Program-made: the position numbers and the translations under genes
Notes under the pieces: model-generated
Databases searched by the model: none
Told to the model about the DNA's origin: nothing
What the model saw: only the letters and a program-made list of their open reading frames with translations
Source: Bacillota bacterium
GTDB lineage: Bacteria > Bacillota > Dethiobacteria > DTU022 > UBA8154
NCBI GenBank assembly: GCA_012798755.1
Contig: JAAZMP010000151.1
Span: forward strand, 1 to 46,076
Direction of reading: 5' to 3'
DNA length: 46,076 nt
Shown: in pieces, positions 16,170 to 24,948 of the stretch
Layout of the letters: each line of letters opens with the position of its first letter
Numbering within the stretch: position 1 is the first letter of the stretch

Positions 16170-17004
16170 AATCTTCGGGCTTTTCCAGGCTCAAACGGCC
16201 CAACTCCCCCCTCCTGAAATCCCGGAGCAATAGCTGCGCCGCTTTCGTTCGATCCACCCGGCCACCTTTTTTAAAACAACCCCGGGATACTCCTATTTCA
16301 TCAAGCAGTTTGGCAGGATTTTTATTTGCATCTTCTTCAGACAAAGAATAGTATTTGGCCAAGGAGGAAAATTTCCTCCGGGCAATAATTTTTTTCAGAA
16401 GCCATTTTGCCGTTCGTTCCTCATCAACAACCTTAAAGTCTATGCAGCCAATTGCGGCAAGTGCCTTGGCATTTACATTGCTTTTTATGTAAGGGGGTAA
16501 AAAACCGGGAGTATCTAACATTTCCCATCCATCCCTTAATCTGATCCATTGCGATCCCCTGGTTATTCCTGCTCTTTCGCCCGTTCGTACGGCAAACCTG
16601 CGCACCAGGCGGTTGATGATAGTGGATTTGCCCACATTAGGTATGCCCACTACCATTAATCTTGAAGAACGGCGGTACTGTAAATTGCGAGGTTTGTTTT
16701 GGACCATCAGTTTTTCCAATCTATTCAACCCCGACATTTTGCGGGCATTAAAAGCTAAAACGGGCCATTTTTCCCTGGCCAGTATTTCCAGCCAGCGGCC
16801 CGTAAGATTTATTTCCGCCAAATCAGCTTTATTTAAAATAACAAGCCTTTTTTTACTCCCCAAAAGCTTTTGCAACCTGTAGTTCCTGCTTGTCATAGGA
16901 AGACGGGCATCGAGAACCTCTAAAACGAGATCTATATACTTTATATTTTCTTTGAGCCTTCTTTCTTCTCTGGCCATAAGACCGGGGTACCAACTTTTTT
17001 CCAT
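16156..17004 (-). CDS. rbgA: Ribosome biogenesis GTPase YlqF/RbgA
   Basis: 282 residues. The circularly permuted GTPase order is clear: NKADL (G4) comes first, then GIPNVGKSTIINRL (G1) and DTPGFL (G3). RbgA binds the immature 50S subunit and is needed for late assembly in Bacillus. The start is ATG 17004, MEKSWYPGLMAREERRLKE, preceded by GGTGA; residues upstream of it in the frame have no family likeness. It follows lepB by about 60 bases and overlaps rnhB. Confidence 0.93.
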   Translation of the reverse strand: MEKSWYPGLMAREERRLKENIKYIDLVLEVLDARLPMTSRNYRLQKLLGSKKRLVILNKADLAEINLTGRWLEILAREKWPVLAFNARKMSGLNRLEKLMVQNKPRNLQYRRSSRLMVVGIPNVGKSTIINRLVRRFAVRTGERAGITRGSQWIRLRDGWEMLDTPGFLPPYIKSNVNAKALAAIGCIDFKVVDEERTAKWLLKKIIARRKFSSLAKYYSLSEEDANKNPAKLLDEIGVSRGCFKKGGRVDRTKAAQLLLRDFRRGELGRLSLEKPEDYEET

Positions 17005-17062
17005 GCATTCACCGAACCTTTGTACAGTGTTACTGCAAATCAATCTTATCAATTACAAGGGT

Positions 17063-17608
17063 TTAAAGCAACCTCATGTTATACGGCGGCCAGAAAACGA
17101 GCAGCGCTTTACCTTTTATTCGTTTCAGTGAAATGAAACCTACAGCCGGATCCCTGCTGTCCATGCTATCGCTTCTGTTATCACCTAAAACAAAAGCATG
17201 GCCCGCAGGAATAAGTACCGGCCCGAAATCCATCACATTGTTGCTGCAAATATAAGATTCTTCAACAGGTAAGTTGTTAACATACAGCAGCCCGTTTACA
17301 ATCTTTACCTCATCCCCTTCCAGGGCGACAACTCTTTTAATAAAGTCCCGGCGTGCCGAAAAATTAAAAACGATTATATCGCCTTTTTCAGGCTGTTTAA
17401 GATAAAATACAGCTTTGTTCACAATCAATCGCTCATGGTTATCGATGGTGGGGTACATAGATTTGCCTTCGACAATAGTCACCTGAAAGAAGAAAAGCCT
17501 GATAATGATTGCAAGGACCACAGCCAGAAGAATGGATCTTATCCACTCATTTATTTCTCTTTTTAGCGCTTTACCTTTGTCTTGTTCCACGGCGCAATCG
17601 TTTTCCAC
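17063..17608 (-). CDS. lepB: Signal peptidase I
   Basis: 181 residues, the short Gram-positive form with one N-terminal transmembrane helix (SILLAVVLAIIIRLFFFQVTIV). The catalytic serine is S50 in EGKSMYPT and the general base is K91 in DFIKRVVALEGD. GDNRSDSMDSR is the conserved box E. It cuts signal peptides from exported proteins at the outer face of the membrane. The start is GTG 17608 behind AAAGGAG with eight-base spacing. It lies 51 bases downstream of rplS. Confidence 0.95.
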   Translation of the reverse strand: MENDCAVEQDKGKALKREINEWIRSILLAVVLAIIIRLFFFQVTIVEGKSMYPTIDNHERLIVNKAVFYLKQPEKGDIIVFNFSARRDFIKRVVALEGDEVKIVNGLLYVNNLPVEESYICSNNVMDFGPVLIPAGHAFVLGDNRSDSMDSRDPAVGFISLKRIKGKALLVFWPPYNMRLL

Positions 17609-17659
17609 GGCTCCAACTCCTTTTGGTACAGCATGGCGAAAAAACCACTTCTGCTCAGG

Positions 17660-18004
17660 CTAGCGCTTGGCTTCTTTAATCCTGGCCGCCCTTCCCCTAA
17701 GTTTCCTTAAGTAGTAAAGCTTAGCACGCCTGACACGACCTTTGCGTATGATTTCTATTTTTCCGATTTTAGGAGAATGCAGCGGAAAAGTTCTTTCCAC
17801 TCCCACTCCATAGGAAATGCGACGCACGCTGAAACTTTCGTTCAAGCCGCTTCCCCTGCGTTTGATAACCACCCCTTCAAAGATCTGAGTCCTTTCCCTG
17901 CTACCTTCAACAACCTTAAAATGGATTCGCACCGTATCGCCGGGAGAAAAGGCGGGAATTTGCTCCTTAAGATATTCTCTTTCTACATGTTTAATCAAAT
18001 CCAT
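17660..18004 (-). CDS. rplS: 50S ribosomal protein L19
   Basis: 114 residues, the usual size. [60 protein letters not shown] is the L19 core, and the basic C-terminus ([23 protein letters not shown]) contacts rRNA at the 30S-50S interface. AAAGGAG precedes the ATG. A good sigma-A promoter lies 51 bases upstream. rimM and trmD, often found before rplS, are absent; spoIIIAH lies there instead. Confidence 0.97.
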   Translation of the reverse strand: MDLIKHVEREYLKEQIPAFSPGDTVRIHFKVVEGSRERTQIFEGVVIKRRGSGLNESFSVRRISYGVGVERTFPLHSPKIGKIEIIRKGRVRRAKLYYLRKLRGRAARIKEAKR

Positions 18005-18054
18005 CTGTTATAAACTCCTTTCACCTGTAAACAAGCTCATAAACACCGCTTGAT

Positions 18055-18083
18055 ATTATAACACAAACAGACTGCTCAAACAA
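18055..18083 (-). promoter_or_regulatory. Promoter of rplS operon
   Basis: On the reverse strand TTGTTT (18078-18083), 17 bases and a perfect TATAAT (18055-18060) precede rplS. The 200 bases between it and spoIIIAH hold only weak AT-rich hairpins, so termination of spoIIIA there is unclear. Confidence 0.6.
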
Positions 18084-18282
18084 TATGGAACGAAAATCCA
18101 CCCACGGCAAAGCATAAGCCTATTATTTACCATAAATCCCCTGAAAAGATTTTTTTAACCCGGAAAACCTTCCGTTAAAAAAACAATGGCATACTTGCAG
18201 GATGCTACTTTAGGATGCTTTGTCATTTTTCAAAAATGGTAACAATCCTTAAGATTCTTAACTAACACTTAGTATTACGGCT

Positions 18283-18810
18283 TCAACGGTGCTGTATTAC
18301 CTGAACTTGTTCTCTGGAGACTCCGGCAACGGATGCCACTATTTCAGCTATCCTTAAAAAATCTTCTTCTTTTAGTTCATCGGTATCAACCATGGCCGTA
18401 GCCACTCCTTTGCGCGTAAACAAAAGAGCATCATTGTACCCTTGTGCTATCAACATATTCTCAACGATGAGCTCTTTCTCCATAAGATCAACCAGATTCA
18501 AAAGCTGTTTCTCTGCCTCGGCACGTGCCTCCGGGCCAACCTGAGGATTGTCGATCATATCATTGAGCATCTCTTTTTCCTGCCCCCGGATGCGATCCCT
18601 TTCCAGCCGGTATTCGATAAAAAAATCTTGGACGGCATCAAACCGCCATTCCTCAATGTCGGATAGTTCCCCGGAAAATATGGGCTGAAGGACTTCTCCA
18701 TCCGGAACCACCTCGATCCGGCTCATTTCTTTTTCCACACCGCCAATAAAATAATAGATTGCCGCCGCCACTAAAATAATACTCAGAATCCAAATTGTTT
18801 TTCTGTTCAT
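18283..18810 (-). CDS. spoIIIAH: Stage III sporulation protein AH
   Basis: 175 residues. It has one N-terminal helix (TIWILSIILVAAAIYYFIGGV) and an exposed domain of the YscJ/FliF-like fold ending in DTDELKEEDFLRIAEIVASVAGVSREQVQVIQ. SpoIIIAH in the mother-cell membrane pairs with forespore SpoIIQ to form the intercompartment channel. It is shorter than the 218-residue Bacillus protein, chiefly in the linker. The start is ATG 18810 behind GGGGTGA; GTG 18822 is in frame but overlaps that ribosome site. It is the last gene of the operon. A spoIIQ gene is not in the window. Confidence 0.9.
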   Translation of the reverse strand: MNRKTIWILSIILVAAAIYYFIGGVEKEMSRIEVVPDGEVLQPIFSGELSDIEEWRFDAVQDFFIEYRLERDRIRGQEKEMLNDMIDNPQVGPEARAEAEKQLLNLVDLMEKELIVENMLIAQGYNDALLFTRKGVATAMVDTDELKEEDFLRIAEIVASVAGVSREQVQVIQHR

Positions 18811-18831
18811 TAGCTTTTTCACCCCGCTTCT

Positions 18832-19464
18832 TCACTTGTTTTTCTTTTCACTTAAAGGAAGAACAGCGATTCTATGAACAGGTAAATCCAACACACTCTG
18901 GATAGCACGCACTACCTTTAAATGCAGCAGACTATTTTCCACACCTCCGGCCACCACCAAAATTCCATTAACCCTGGGCCTGTTTTTGCTTAGAAGCAGC
19001 GCTTTTTCGCCGCCACCTGCCTCCCGTAACAATACATAATCCTCTTTGCTGTCCATCTCTGTAATTTCCCTTGTTCCCCCTTCACGATCCTGCTCTGTCG
19101 TCTGACGGTTACTTTCTTCGTTAGTTTTGGCATAAAATGATTCCTCGGTGTTGGCAAAATTTATAAAAACCTGTACCTTACTTATTCCCCTTATGTTTTC
19201 CAAGACATTTTTTAGTGCCAAGGTCAAAGTTTCTTCATACATATTATCAGCAACCGTTATTACCCGATCATTATCATCAAAGCTTATATCTTCGGAAGAT
19301 AATTTCTTTTGTGGTGCGAAAAAAGAACCGGCGAACATCAATACCATTCCCAAAAACAGCAAAGCTAAAAGCAAATAGCTTCTTTTCTTGCTCCCCCTCC
19401 CAACCCCCTTCCAGACGTCTTTGATAAATCCAAACAAATGATTTTTATCTTTACCGTCAGACAC
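18832..19464 (-). CDS. spoIIIAG: Stage III sporulation protein AG
   Basis: 210 residues. It has an N-terminal cytoplasmic tail, one helix (RSYLLLALLFLGMVLMFAGSFF) and a ring-building domain with SKVQVFINFANTEESFYAKTNEE. The conserved segment near the end reads RPRVNGILVVAGGVENSLLHLKVVRAIQSVLDLPVHRIAVLPL. AG forms large rings in the mother-cell membrane during engulfment. GTG 19464 follows GAGGAG by eight bases; GTG 19473 would overlap it. Confidence 0.9.
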   Translation of the reverse strand: MSDGKDKNHLFGFIKDVWKGVGRGSKKRSYLLLALLFLGMVLMFAGSFFAPQKKLSSEDISFDDNDRVITVADNMYEETLTLALKNVLENIRGISKVQVFINFANTEESFYAKTNEESNRQTTEQDREGGTREITEMDSKEDYVLLREAGGGEKALLLSKNRPRVNGILVVAGGVENSLLHLKVVRAIQSVLDLPVHRIAVLPLSEKKNK

Positions 19465-19476
19465 GCTTTTCACTCC

Positions 19477-20175
19477 TCAGGGCAAGATTTTGACCTCAAC
19501 TTTTTCGGAGGGAAGCTGAAAATAGCCAGCAATAAACCTATTCATTCTTAGTTCCTTTTCACTGCTGCCCACTCTGATTGTTGTACTTTGGCTTCCCGGA
19601 GCAACCCCCCCTATTTCAGCAGGTTCTCCCCCGGCGCCTCCGGCTTCTGCTTCGGAAGCGTTTTCCTGCCGATCGGGTATTTCCACAGTAATTTTTATCT
19701 CTTCTATTTTTTTATCTTCTTTAACACCGTCCTCCTCGTATTCCCCTTGCACTTCGGCGTAAACATTTTCCAAAGTGCCAAAATCCCTGCTTTCAGGATT
19801 TTCCTCCATTGATACCTCTAAGCGAAGCAGCTTTTGCCCAAATTCGCTCGCTAATTCATTTTCCAGCATGGAAAAAATTCTGTACCGGTACTCTTGCAAG
19901 ACCAAGTTCATATTGCCTTTGTACATCTCTTTTCCATTTTGCAGGATATCGCTTAGCTCTGTTTTATCTGTTGAACCCATAAAAGTAGGCACATCCCAAT
20001 AGGGTGCAATATGCATGATCCTTTGCAGCGGCGTAAGCAGTGTCAATATCAACAAAATCCCCACCAACATACGCAGGTAACGGCGGAAAACACCCTGGGG
20101 CAACAACATCTCCAGAAGTGTGCTCACAAATATAATAATGACAATATAACGGATCAGGCTGCCGATCATTTCCAT
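19477..20175 (-). CDS. spoIIIAF: Stage III sporulation protein AF
   Basis: 232 residues. Two N-terminal helices (IGSLIRYIVIIIFVSTLLEMLLP and YLRMLVGILLILTLLTPL) precede a soluble domain with ring-building-motif-like ends (MNRFIAGYFQLPSEKVEVKIL). An acidic, low-complexity linker (EEDGVKEDKKIEEIKI, then EAEAGGAGGEPAEIGG) sits before the last strand and is probably lineage-specific. ATG 20175 follows AAAGGTGA; the GTG at 20187 is an alternative. It belongs to the SpoIIIA channel complex. Confidence 0.88.
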   Translation of the reverse strand: MEMIGSLIRYIVIIIFVSTLLEMLLPQGVFRRYLRMLVGILLILTLLTPLQRIMHIAPYWDVPTFMGSTDKTELSDILQNGKEMYKGNMNLVLQEYRYRIFSMLENELASEFGQKLLRLEVSMEENPESRDFGTLENVYAEVQGEYEEDGVKEDKKIEEIKITVEIPDRQENASEAEAGGAGGEPAEIGGVAPGSQSTTIRVGSSEKELRMNRFIAGYFQLPSEKVEVKILP

Positions 20176-20205
20176 TACAATATTCACCTTTCCGAAAAAA
20201 CATGC

Positions 20206-21426
20206 CTAACGCAACATAACGGTGGCGTTACTTACACCCACAATAATAGCGATGCCGATAAAAAAAGCCAGTGCCACCGTGGCTACAACAGCGAACACCA
20301 TCACCAGGCAGTTACCCATGGTATACAAAGCCTCCCCCAAAGTTGTCTCACCCAAAGGCTGGATCAGGGCACCGGACACTTTATAGACGACAACAAGCGA
20401 AAGAAGCTTAAGCAAAGGAAAGGCAATTATTAAGGAAAACATAACCAGGCCGACAACAGTGGCACTGTTTTTGAGCAATAATGAGTAACCCAGCACCGTT
20501 TCCACTGAATCCGCCAACATTTTCCCTACAACCGGGACAAAGGTCCCCGTCACAAACTTTACCGTCCTTAAGGAAAGAGCATCCCCCATGCCTCCCGCCA
20601 CTCCCTGGACTGTCATAAAACCCACAAAAACTGTCAACATTAAACCTAAACCCCAAATGGTGAAATCTTTGAAAAGATCCGCCAGCCGGTTTATTTTTAA
20701 ATGCGGCGAGAAATGATTTACGAGATAAAGTATGGTGGCAAAAAATATGAGGGGAAATAAAATATTGCGTGCCAGCGAAGCGATCAGGTTGACAGAGAAA
20801 ATGATAAAAGGATGGAACAAACCGGCCGAAGTAATATGCCCCATAGAAGCCAGTAAAGTAATCAACACCGGAAGAAGGGCCAGCATAAAGTTCACCATGC
20901 TATCAACCGTGCTTCTGCCTATCTCCAAAGCTACGCTGAAACTTTTCAGGGCCAGTCCCAGCAGAATAAAAAAAGCGACCGCCTCCGTTAACCTGGCCAC
21001 CTCTTCGCTGCCAAATGCGCCCTGCAAGCTCTTTAACAAGGCTGCAGCTACCGCCAGTAAGATCAAATGCCCCAGCAACCCAAAGTTTGACATTACCTCT
21101 CTGAACAGATACCGGAAAAGACCTTTCAAGATTTCGCTGGCACCGGGAGCTATTCCATCCTCATCCCTTTTCCAGACATCCTTGATATCCCAGGCCGGTA
21201 AAAATTCCCCGACCTCCGTTTCCAGCTCATGCCAATAGTCTTCCACCTGCTCCCATCCCTCCAAGGAGGAGATTTTTTCATCGGCGGCTATTTCCGGAAT
21301 GAAGCCGGTGTGCCCGGATTCCTCTTGTGCAGCAGCCGGGTAAAACAGCAGCATTAAAAACAGAATGGCCAACCCTAAAACCAGAACAGCTCTAGCTGCA
21401 AAAATGTATTTCAACACCTCCGCCAC
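20206..21426 (-). CDS. spoIIIAE: Stage III sporulation protein AE
   Basis: 406 residues, the largest channel subunit. A signal-peptide-like helix (LVLGLAILFLMLLFYPAAAQ) comes first, then an extracytoplasmic segment, then about eight helices. VKFVTGTFVPVVGKMLADSVETVLGYS is highly conserved in AE proteins. It probably forms the membrane pore or transporter part of the SpoIIIA-SpoIIQ complex. GTG 21426 is used here; GTG 21417 has better spacing from AAAGGGG, so three residues are uncertain. Confidence 0.93.
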   Translation of the reverse strand: MAEVLKYIFAARAVLVLGLAILFLMLLFYPAAAQEESGHTGFIPEIAADEKISSLEGWEQVEDYWHELETEVGEFLPAWDIKDVWKRDEDGIAPGASEILKGLFRYLFREVMSNFGLLGHLILLAVAAALLKSLQGAFGSEEVARLTEAVAFFILLGLALKSFSVALEIGRSTVDSMVNFMLALLPVLITLLASMGHITSAGLFHPFIIFSVNLIASLARNILFPLIFFATILYLVNHFSPHLKINRLADLFKDFTIWGLGLMLTVFVGFMTVQGVAGGMGDALSLRTVKFVTGTFVPVVGKMLADSVETVLGYSLLLKNSATVVGLVMFSLIIAFPLLKLLSLVVVYKVSGALIQPLGETTLGEALYTMGNCLVMVFAVVATVALAFFIGIAIIVGVSNATVMLR

Positions 21427-21433
21427 ACCCCTT

Positions 21434-21820
21434 TTATGGAATAAACTTTACAATTTCCTCCAGGACAGCCACAAGGATAGGAACAGCCATTACTAAAATG
21501 ATAAGTTTTCCGGCAAACTCTATTTTGGCGGCAATGCTCCCCTCACCAGTATCCCGACATATCTGCGCACCAAATTCGGCGAGATAAGCCACTCCAATAA
21601 CCCTCAGAAGGGTTCTTAAGAAAACAGTACTAATCTCCGCCTCCAAGGCCAGATCCGTAATCACATCTACTATCAATTTCAGGTATCCCAAAAGGTAGAC
21701 AACGATAATAATACCTACTGCTATAGAAAGCAGCTGTGCAATATCCGGCCGGCTTTGGCGGATAAAAATAATTATGACAGCGGCAATAACACCAAATCCT
21801 ACAACCTGGGCTATTTCCAT
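21434..21820 (-). CDS. spoIIIAD: Stage III sporulation protein AD
   Basis: 128 residues with four hydrophobic segments, related to SpoIIIAC in its second half and distantly like FliQ/SctS export proteins. EISTVFLRTLLRVIGVAYLAEFGAQICRDTGEGSIAAKIEFAGKLIILVMAVPIL is the conserved family core. The start is ATG 21820. It lies 27 bases after spoIIIAC. Confidence 0.94.
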   Translation of the reverse strand: MEIAQVVGFGVIAAVIIIFIRQSRPDIAQLLSIAVGIIIVVYLLGYLKLIVDVITDLALEAEISTVFLRTLLRVIGVAYLAEFGAQICRDTGEGSIAAKIEFAGKLIILVMAVPILVAVLEEIVKFIP

Positions 21821-21847
21821 AAAATGAACACCTGCTCCGAAAAAAAG

Positions 21848-22051
21848 TCAGAAATTGAAAATGTCACGGATGTTGTTAAAAAGATCCCCCACCAACTGCA
21901 GCACCAGCAAAAGAACAATTACTACACCAACCAGCGTCAGCATCTGGGCTTGTTCTTCCTTGTCTGCCTGTTTAAGGACAATATTAAGGACAGAGATAAA
22001 GATCCCGATCCCAGCAATCTGAAAAAGGAGATCTACCCTCAAGGTGTTCAT
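21848..22051 (-). CDS. spoIIIAC: Stage III sporulation protein AC
   Basis: 67 residues, two helices, the normal size. DLLFQIAGIGIFISVLNIVLKQADKEEQAQMLTLVGVVIVLLLV is conserved and FliQ-like. It probably helps form the membrane base of the SpoIIIA channel together with AD. Confidence 0.94.
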   Translation of the reverse strand: MNTLRVDLLFQIAGIGIFISVLNIVLKQADKEEQAQMLTLVGVVIVLLLVLQLVGDLFNNIRDIFNF

Positions 22052-22115
22052 TTTGCTGCTCCTTTCCTAAACATAAAGACAACACCGTCACCGTCTTGTT
22101 AGCTTCAATAATGCT

Positions 22116-22637
22116 CTAAAGAAGAAAAATCACCATCGTCAACCCACCCAGCAACCCCAAATATTTCCATATCTTATCATTTTTATGGTATTCGTTTTCT
22201 GCCTCCTCCAGGGCCTGTCTCAGTAATTCTTGGATTAAGGCAATTTGTTTAAGCTGTCCGCTTTTATCGCACTGGCCCCACACCAAGCCAAGCCTGTCTA
22301 CCAATTCCATACCATTTCTTGAAAGCTGCAAAGCATCGCAATTTCTTTCCAAAGCTTTTTTCCAACACTCCTGCGCACTTAACCCTTTGCTTTTCAGCAT
22401 CAATGTTGCAGCTTCGGAAAAAACCGTTCCTACGGGTTTTTTTAATTTTTTGCCCACATTTATAAAAGCACGGGGCAGGGGGGTAAGGCCGTAGTTCACT
22501 TCAGCAAGCAACATTTCCAAAGCCAACAACAGCTCCTTAAGCTGCAAAACGCGCTTCTGGTACATAGAAGAAATGTTATAGCCATAAGTATAAGCAGCAA
22601 ACACGATCAAGGAAGCTCCCAACAATTTAAAGTACAT
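22116..22637 (-). CDS. spoIIIAB: Stage III sporulation protein AB
   Basis: 173 residues (Bacillus 171). An N-terminal helix (LLGASLIVFAAYTYGYNIS) precedes a cytoplasmic helical domain with RVLQLKELLLALEMLLAEVNYGLTPLPRAF, then a C-terminal helix (YLGLLGGLTMVIFLL). Its fold relates to GspF-like membrane platform domains. ATG 22637 (MYFKLLG) follows a TAGG site and matches the N-terminus of known family members. It starts eight bases after the spoIIIAA stop. Confidence 0.92.
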   Translation of the reverse strand: MYFKLLGASLIVFAAYTYGYNISSMYQKRVLQLKELLLALEMLLAEVNYGLTPLPRAFINVGKKLKKPVGTVFSEAATLMLKSKGLSAQECWKKALERNCDALQLSRNGMELVDRLGLVWGQCDKSGQLKQIALIQELLRQALEEAENEYHKNDKIWKYLGLLGGLTMVIFLL

Positions 22638-22644
22638 TTTAAAC

Positions 22645-23640
22645 CTACTCTCCCCCATGGCGTAAAGAATACAAAGGCAGCCCCTTCTCTCCTTCAATAA
22701 TCATTTCCAACGTCCCCGGTCCACGTCTATTGCTGAGAAATATCAGCCTTTCAAAATAATTTTTTTGCAGCAGTCCTCCCATTATAGGCCGCTGGCAGAT
22801 TTCCTCCAGACTGGAACCGTGAGCCGAAGCGATTACCGATACGCCGGCATGGATGGCTTCTTCGATGGCCTTGACATCATCCCCGCGCCCGATCTCATCC
22901 GTGATGATAACCTGCGGTGAAAGAGAACGCAACATGAGCATGATGCCTTCGGCCTTGGGACAGGCATCAAGCACATCTGTCCTAAAACCCACATCGAGCT
23001 GGGGGACTCCCTGGTAGCAACCGGCTATTTCAGAGCGTTCATCTACTATTCCCACCTTTTTCCCGGCCTGGCCCAAAATACCCGCCCCTTCGCTAATAAG
23101 CCGCGCCAGATCCCTAAGCAACGTTGTTTTGCCGCCCTGGGGAGGCGAAATAACCAGGGAGTGCAGGATACGCCCCGAACGTCGGTCAAAAATGAAAGCC
23201 AACACTTTTTCTCCGGCACCCTTAACCTGGCGCGCCACCCGGAAATTAAAAGAACTTATATCCCGCAAAACTTTAATCCGCCCTCCTTCGACCACCGCCC
23301 TCCCCGCCAATCCAACACGATGGCCACCCGGAATGGTCAGGTACCCCTGTTTCAATTCTTCCTCATAAGCATAAAGAGAGTAGCTACTGATAAGCTCCAG
23401 CGTTTTTACCAAATCTTCGTCGCTGACCATATAAGCATCCCGGGGCGCAACCACGGGCCCCTTTGGTCCAAGGTAGGATTCTCCCCCAGACCAGATAATA
23501 ATTAAAGGCCTGGAATGCCTCAAACGAATTTCTTCTGTTTTAACCAAAAGCTCATTTGGTAGATTTTCGACAATAAAACGAACTTTCGGAGCCAGCAAAG
23601 GGGAAATTTGTTTTATTATATTACCGGCTGTATTGGGCAC
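22645..23640 (-). CDS. spoIIIAA: Stage III sporulation protein AA, secretion-type ATPase
   Basis: About 331 residues. The AAA+ motor has Walker A SPPQGGKTTLLRDLAR, then VGIVDERSEIAGCYQGVPQLDVGFRTDVLDACPKAEGIMLMLRSLSPQVIITDEIGRGDD, a signature of SpoIIIAA. It is related to VirB11/GspE secretion ATPases and is thought to energise the mother-cell-to-forespore channel. The start is ambiguous: GTG 23640 has GAGGGTGA at usable spacing, while GTG 23652 sits directly on it. An in-frame stop just upstream rules out a longer form. Confidence 0.93.
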   Translation of the reverse strand: MPNTAGNIIKQISPLLAPKVRFIVENLPNELLVKTEEIRLRHSRPLIIIWSGGESYLGPKGPVVAPRDAYMVSDEDLVKTLELISSYSLYAYEEELKQGYLTIPGGHRVGLAGRAVVEGGRIKVLRDISSFNFRVARQVKGAGEKVLAFIFDRRSGRILHSLVISPPQGGKTTLLRDLARLISEGAGILGQAGKKVGIVDERSEIAGCYQGVPQLDVGFRTDVLDACPKAEGIMLMLRSLSPQVIITDEIGRGDDVKAIEEAIHAGVSVIASAHGSSLEEICQRPIMGGLLQKNYFERLIFLSNRRGPGTLEMIIEGEKGLPLYSLRHGGE

Positions 23641-23697
23641 AGGTAGCTTCACCCTCCATCACAAGAAATGATCTCCGGGACATCTCCTCCTTAGAAA

Positions 23698-23726
23698 TAA
23701 GTATTTCAAACATACCCTTTTTATGC
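23698..23726 (-). promoter_or_regulatory. Candidate sigma-E promoter of spoIIIA
   Basis: GCATAAA (23720-23726), 14 bases and AATACTTA (23698-23705) on the reverse strand resemble the sigma-E pattern (-35 like GAATATT, -10 like CATACAAT, 14-base gap). spoIIIA is a sigma-E target in Bacillus. The match is partial. Confidence 0.42.
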
Positions 23727-23745
23727 AGACAACCTTACTTATTTT

Positions 23746-23781
23746 AAAAAAAAGCTCCCGGTTCCAAATGTAACCGGGAGC
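23746..23781 (-). terminator. Rho-independent terminator of the peptidase-efp operon
   Basis: A ten-pair stem (GCTCCCGGTT with AACCGGGAGC, 23754-23781) has an eight-base loop. On the reverse strand an unbroken run of eight T residues (23746-23753) follows at once. This is a textbook terminator. It separates the efp unit from spoIIIA. Confidence 0.93.
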
Positions 23782-23846
23782 AGCAACTCCATGCTAATAT
23801 GCAAATTTGACATTCATAATTAGATCACAAGAAATCATATCTCAAA

Positions 23847-24320
23847 TCATATTTCCTTTTTATCATCTTCCCCAGTGAGTTCCTCGAATTCTTCTTCCCA
23901 TTCTTCATCATTTATAAAAACCACCCGCCCGCAGTTTGGGCAAAGCACCTCCAAAGATTCTTCATCTTCAAGGATATCTTCATCAATCACTACTTCCTGG
24001 CGGCACTCCGGGCATTCCACCGTAAAACTAATATCGTAATCTTCGTCTTCGTCGCTGTAACCATCATCGGCATAATATTCATCTTCATAATCATCATCAT
24101 CGTCATAGTCGGTTTCCAGATCAGTCAGATCTTCGTCGATAGCCTCAACATAGGAATACAACTCATCATAATCTTCTTTCAGTGTCTCCACGGAGTCCGC
24201 GAGATCGCCTAAAAAAGAAACTATTTGACCAATTACTTTTCCTTCCTTGGTATCATCTTTTATTCCTAACCCCTCCACCAAGCCTCTCAAATAACCCATT
24301 CGGGAACTCAGATCTTCCAT
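23847..24320 (-). CDS. Acidic zinc-ribbon protein, CD1247-like
   Basis: 157 residues. Residues 1-60 are helical (MGYLRGLVEGLGIKDDTKEGKVIGQIVSFLGDLADSVETL) and resemble the N-terminal domain named after Clostridioides CD1247. A run of Asp, Glu and Tyr (about 66-95) follows. The end holds two C-P-x-C knuckles (VECPECRQEV and VLCPNCGRVV), a likely zinc ribbon. The net charge is strongly negative. GGGGG precedes the ATG. It ends the peptidase-efp transcript, directly before the terminator, an arrangement consistent with a translation or protein-quality role. No function is known to me. Confidence 0.72.
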   Translation of the reverse strand: MEDLSSRMGYLRGLVEGLGIKDDTKEGKVIGQIVSFLGDLADSVETLKEDYDELYSYVEAIDEDLTDLETDYDDDDDYEDEYYADDGYSDEDEDYDISFTVECPECRQEVVIDEDILEDEESLEVLCPNCGRVVFINDEEWEEEFEELTGEDDKKEI

Positions 24321-24360
24321 TTTCTTAATACCCCCTTTGAATATAGTACATTCTTTTAAG

Positions 24361-24918
24361 CTAAACGCGCTCCAGATAGGCGCCGGTACGAGTATCTATT
24401 TTCAGAATATCGCCTTCATTAATAAAAAGGGGAACCTGTACAACCAGGCCCGTTTCCAGTTTGGCCGGCTTGTTTCCGCCGGCTGCAGTATCACCTTTAA
24501 AACCCGGGTCCGTTTCAGCAACTTTCAGTTCTACAAAGTTGGGAAGTTCAATACCGATAATATCGTCTTTGTAAAGCAATATATCAAAACGCATATTTTC
24601 CGTTAAATAATTCAGGTTATCCCCAAGCTTTTCCCGATCAAGGGAAATCTGTTCATAGCTTTCCGTATCCATTAAAATATATTCTTCCCCTGTATTGTAG
24701 AGATATTCCATTTCCTTCCTTTCGAGTATAGCACGGGGGACCTTTTCACCGGCTCTGAAGGTGTTTTCCGTAACCGCCCCACTGCGCAGATTTTTTAACT
24801 TCGAACGCACAAAGGCAGCTCCTTTCCCCGGTTTAACATGCAAAAACTCAACCACTGTGTATACTTCCCCATCCAAATCGATTGTCAACCCGGTATGAAA
24901 ATCATTGGTGGAAATCAT
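24361..24918 (-). CDS. efp: Elongation factor P
   Basis: 185 residues, three beta-barrel domains. The loop KPGKGAAF carries K32, the position modified in many bacteria. [43 protein letters not shown] is the EF-P signature. It rescues ribosomes stalled on proline runs. It sits directly behind an Xaa-Pro peptidase gene, a common Firmicutes pairing. GGGGAG precedes the ATG. Confidence 0.97.
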   Translation of the reverse strand: MISTNDFHTGLTIDLDGEVYTVVEFLHVKPGKGAAFVRSKLKNLRSGAVTENTFRAGEKVPRAILERKEMEYLYNTGEEYILMDTESYEQISLDREKLGDNLNYLTENMRFDILLYKDDIIGIELPNFVELKVAETDPGFKGDTAAGGNKPAKLETGLVVQVPLFINEGDILKIDTRTGAYLERV

Positions 24919-24948
24919 TCATCAAATCACTCCCCATTTTAAATTCAA

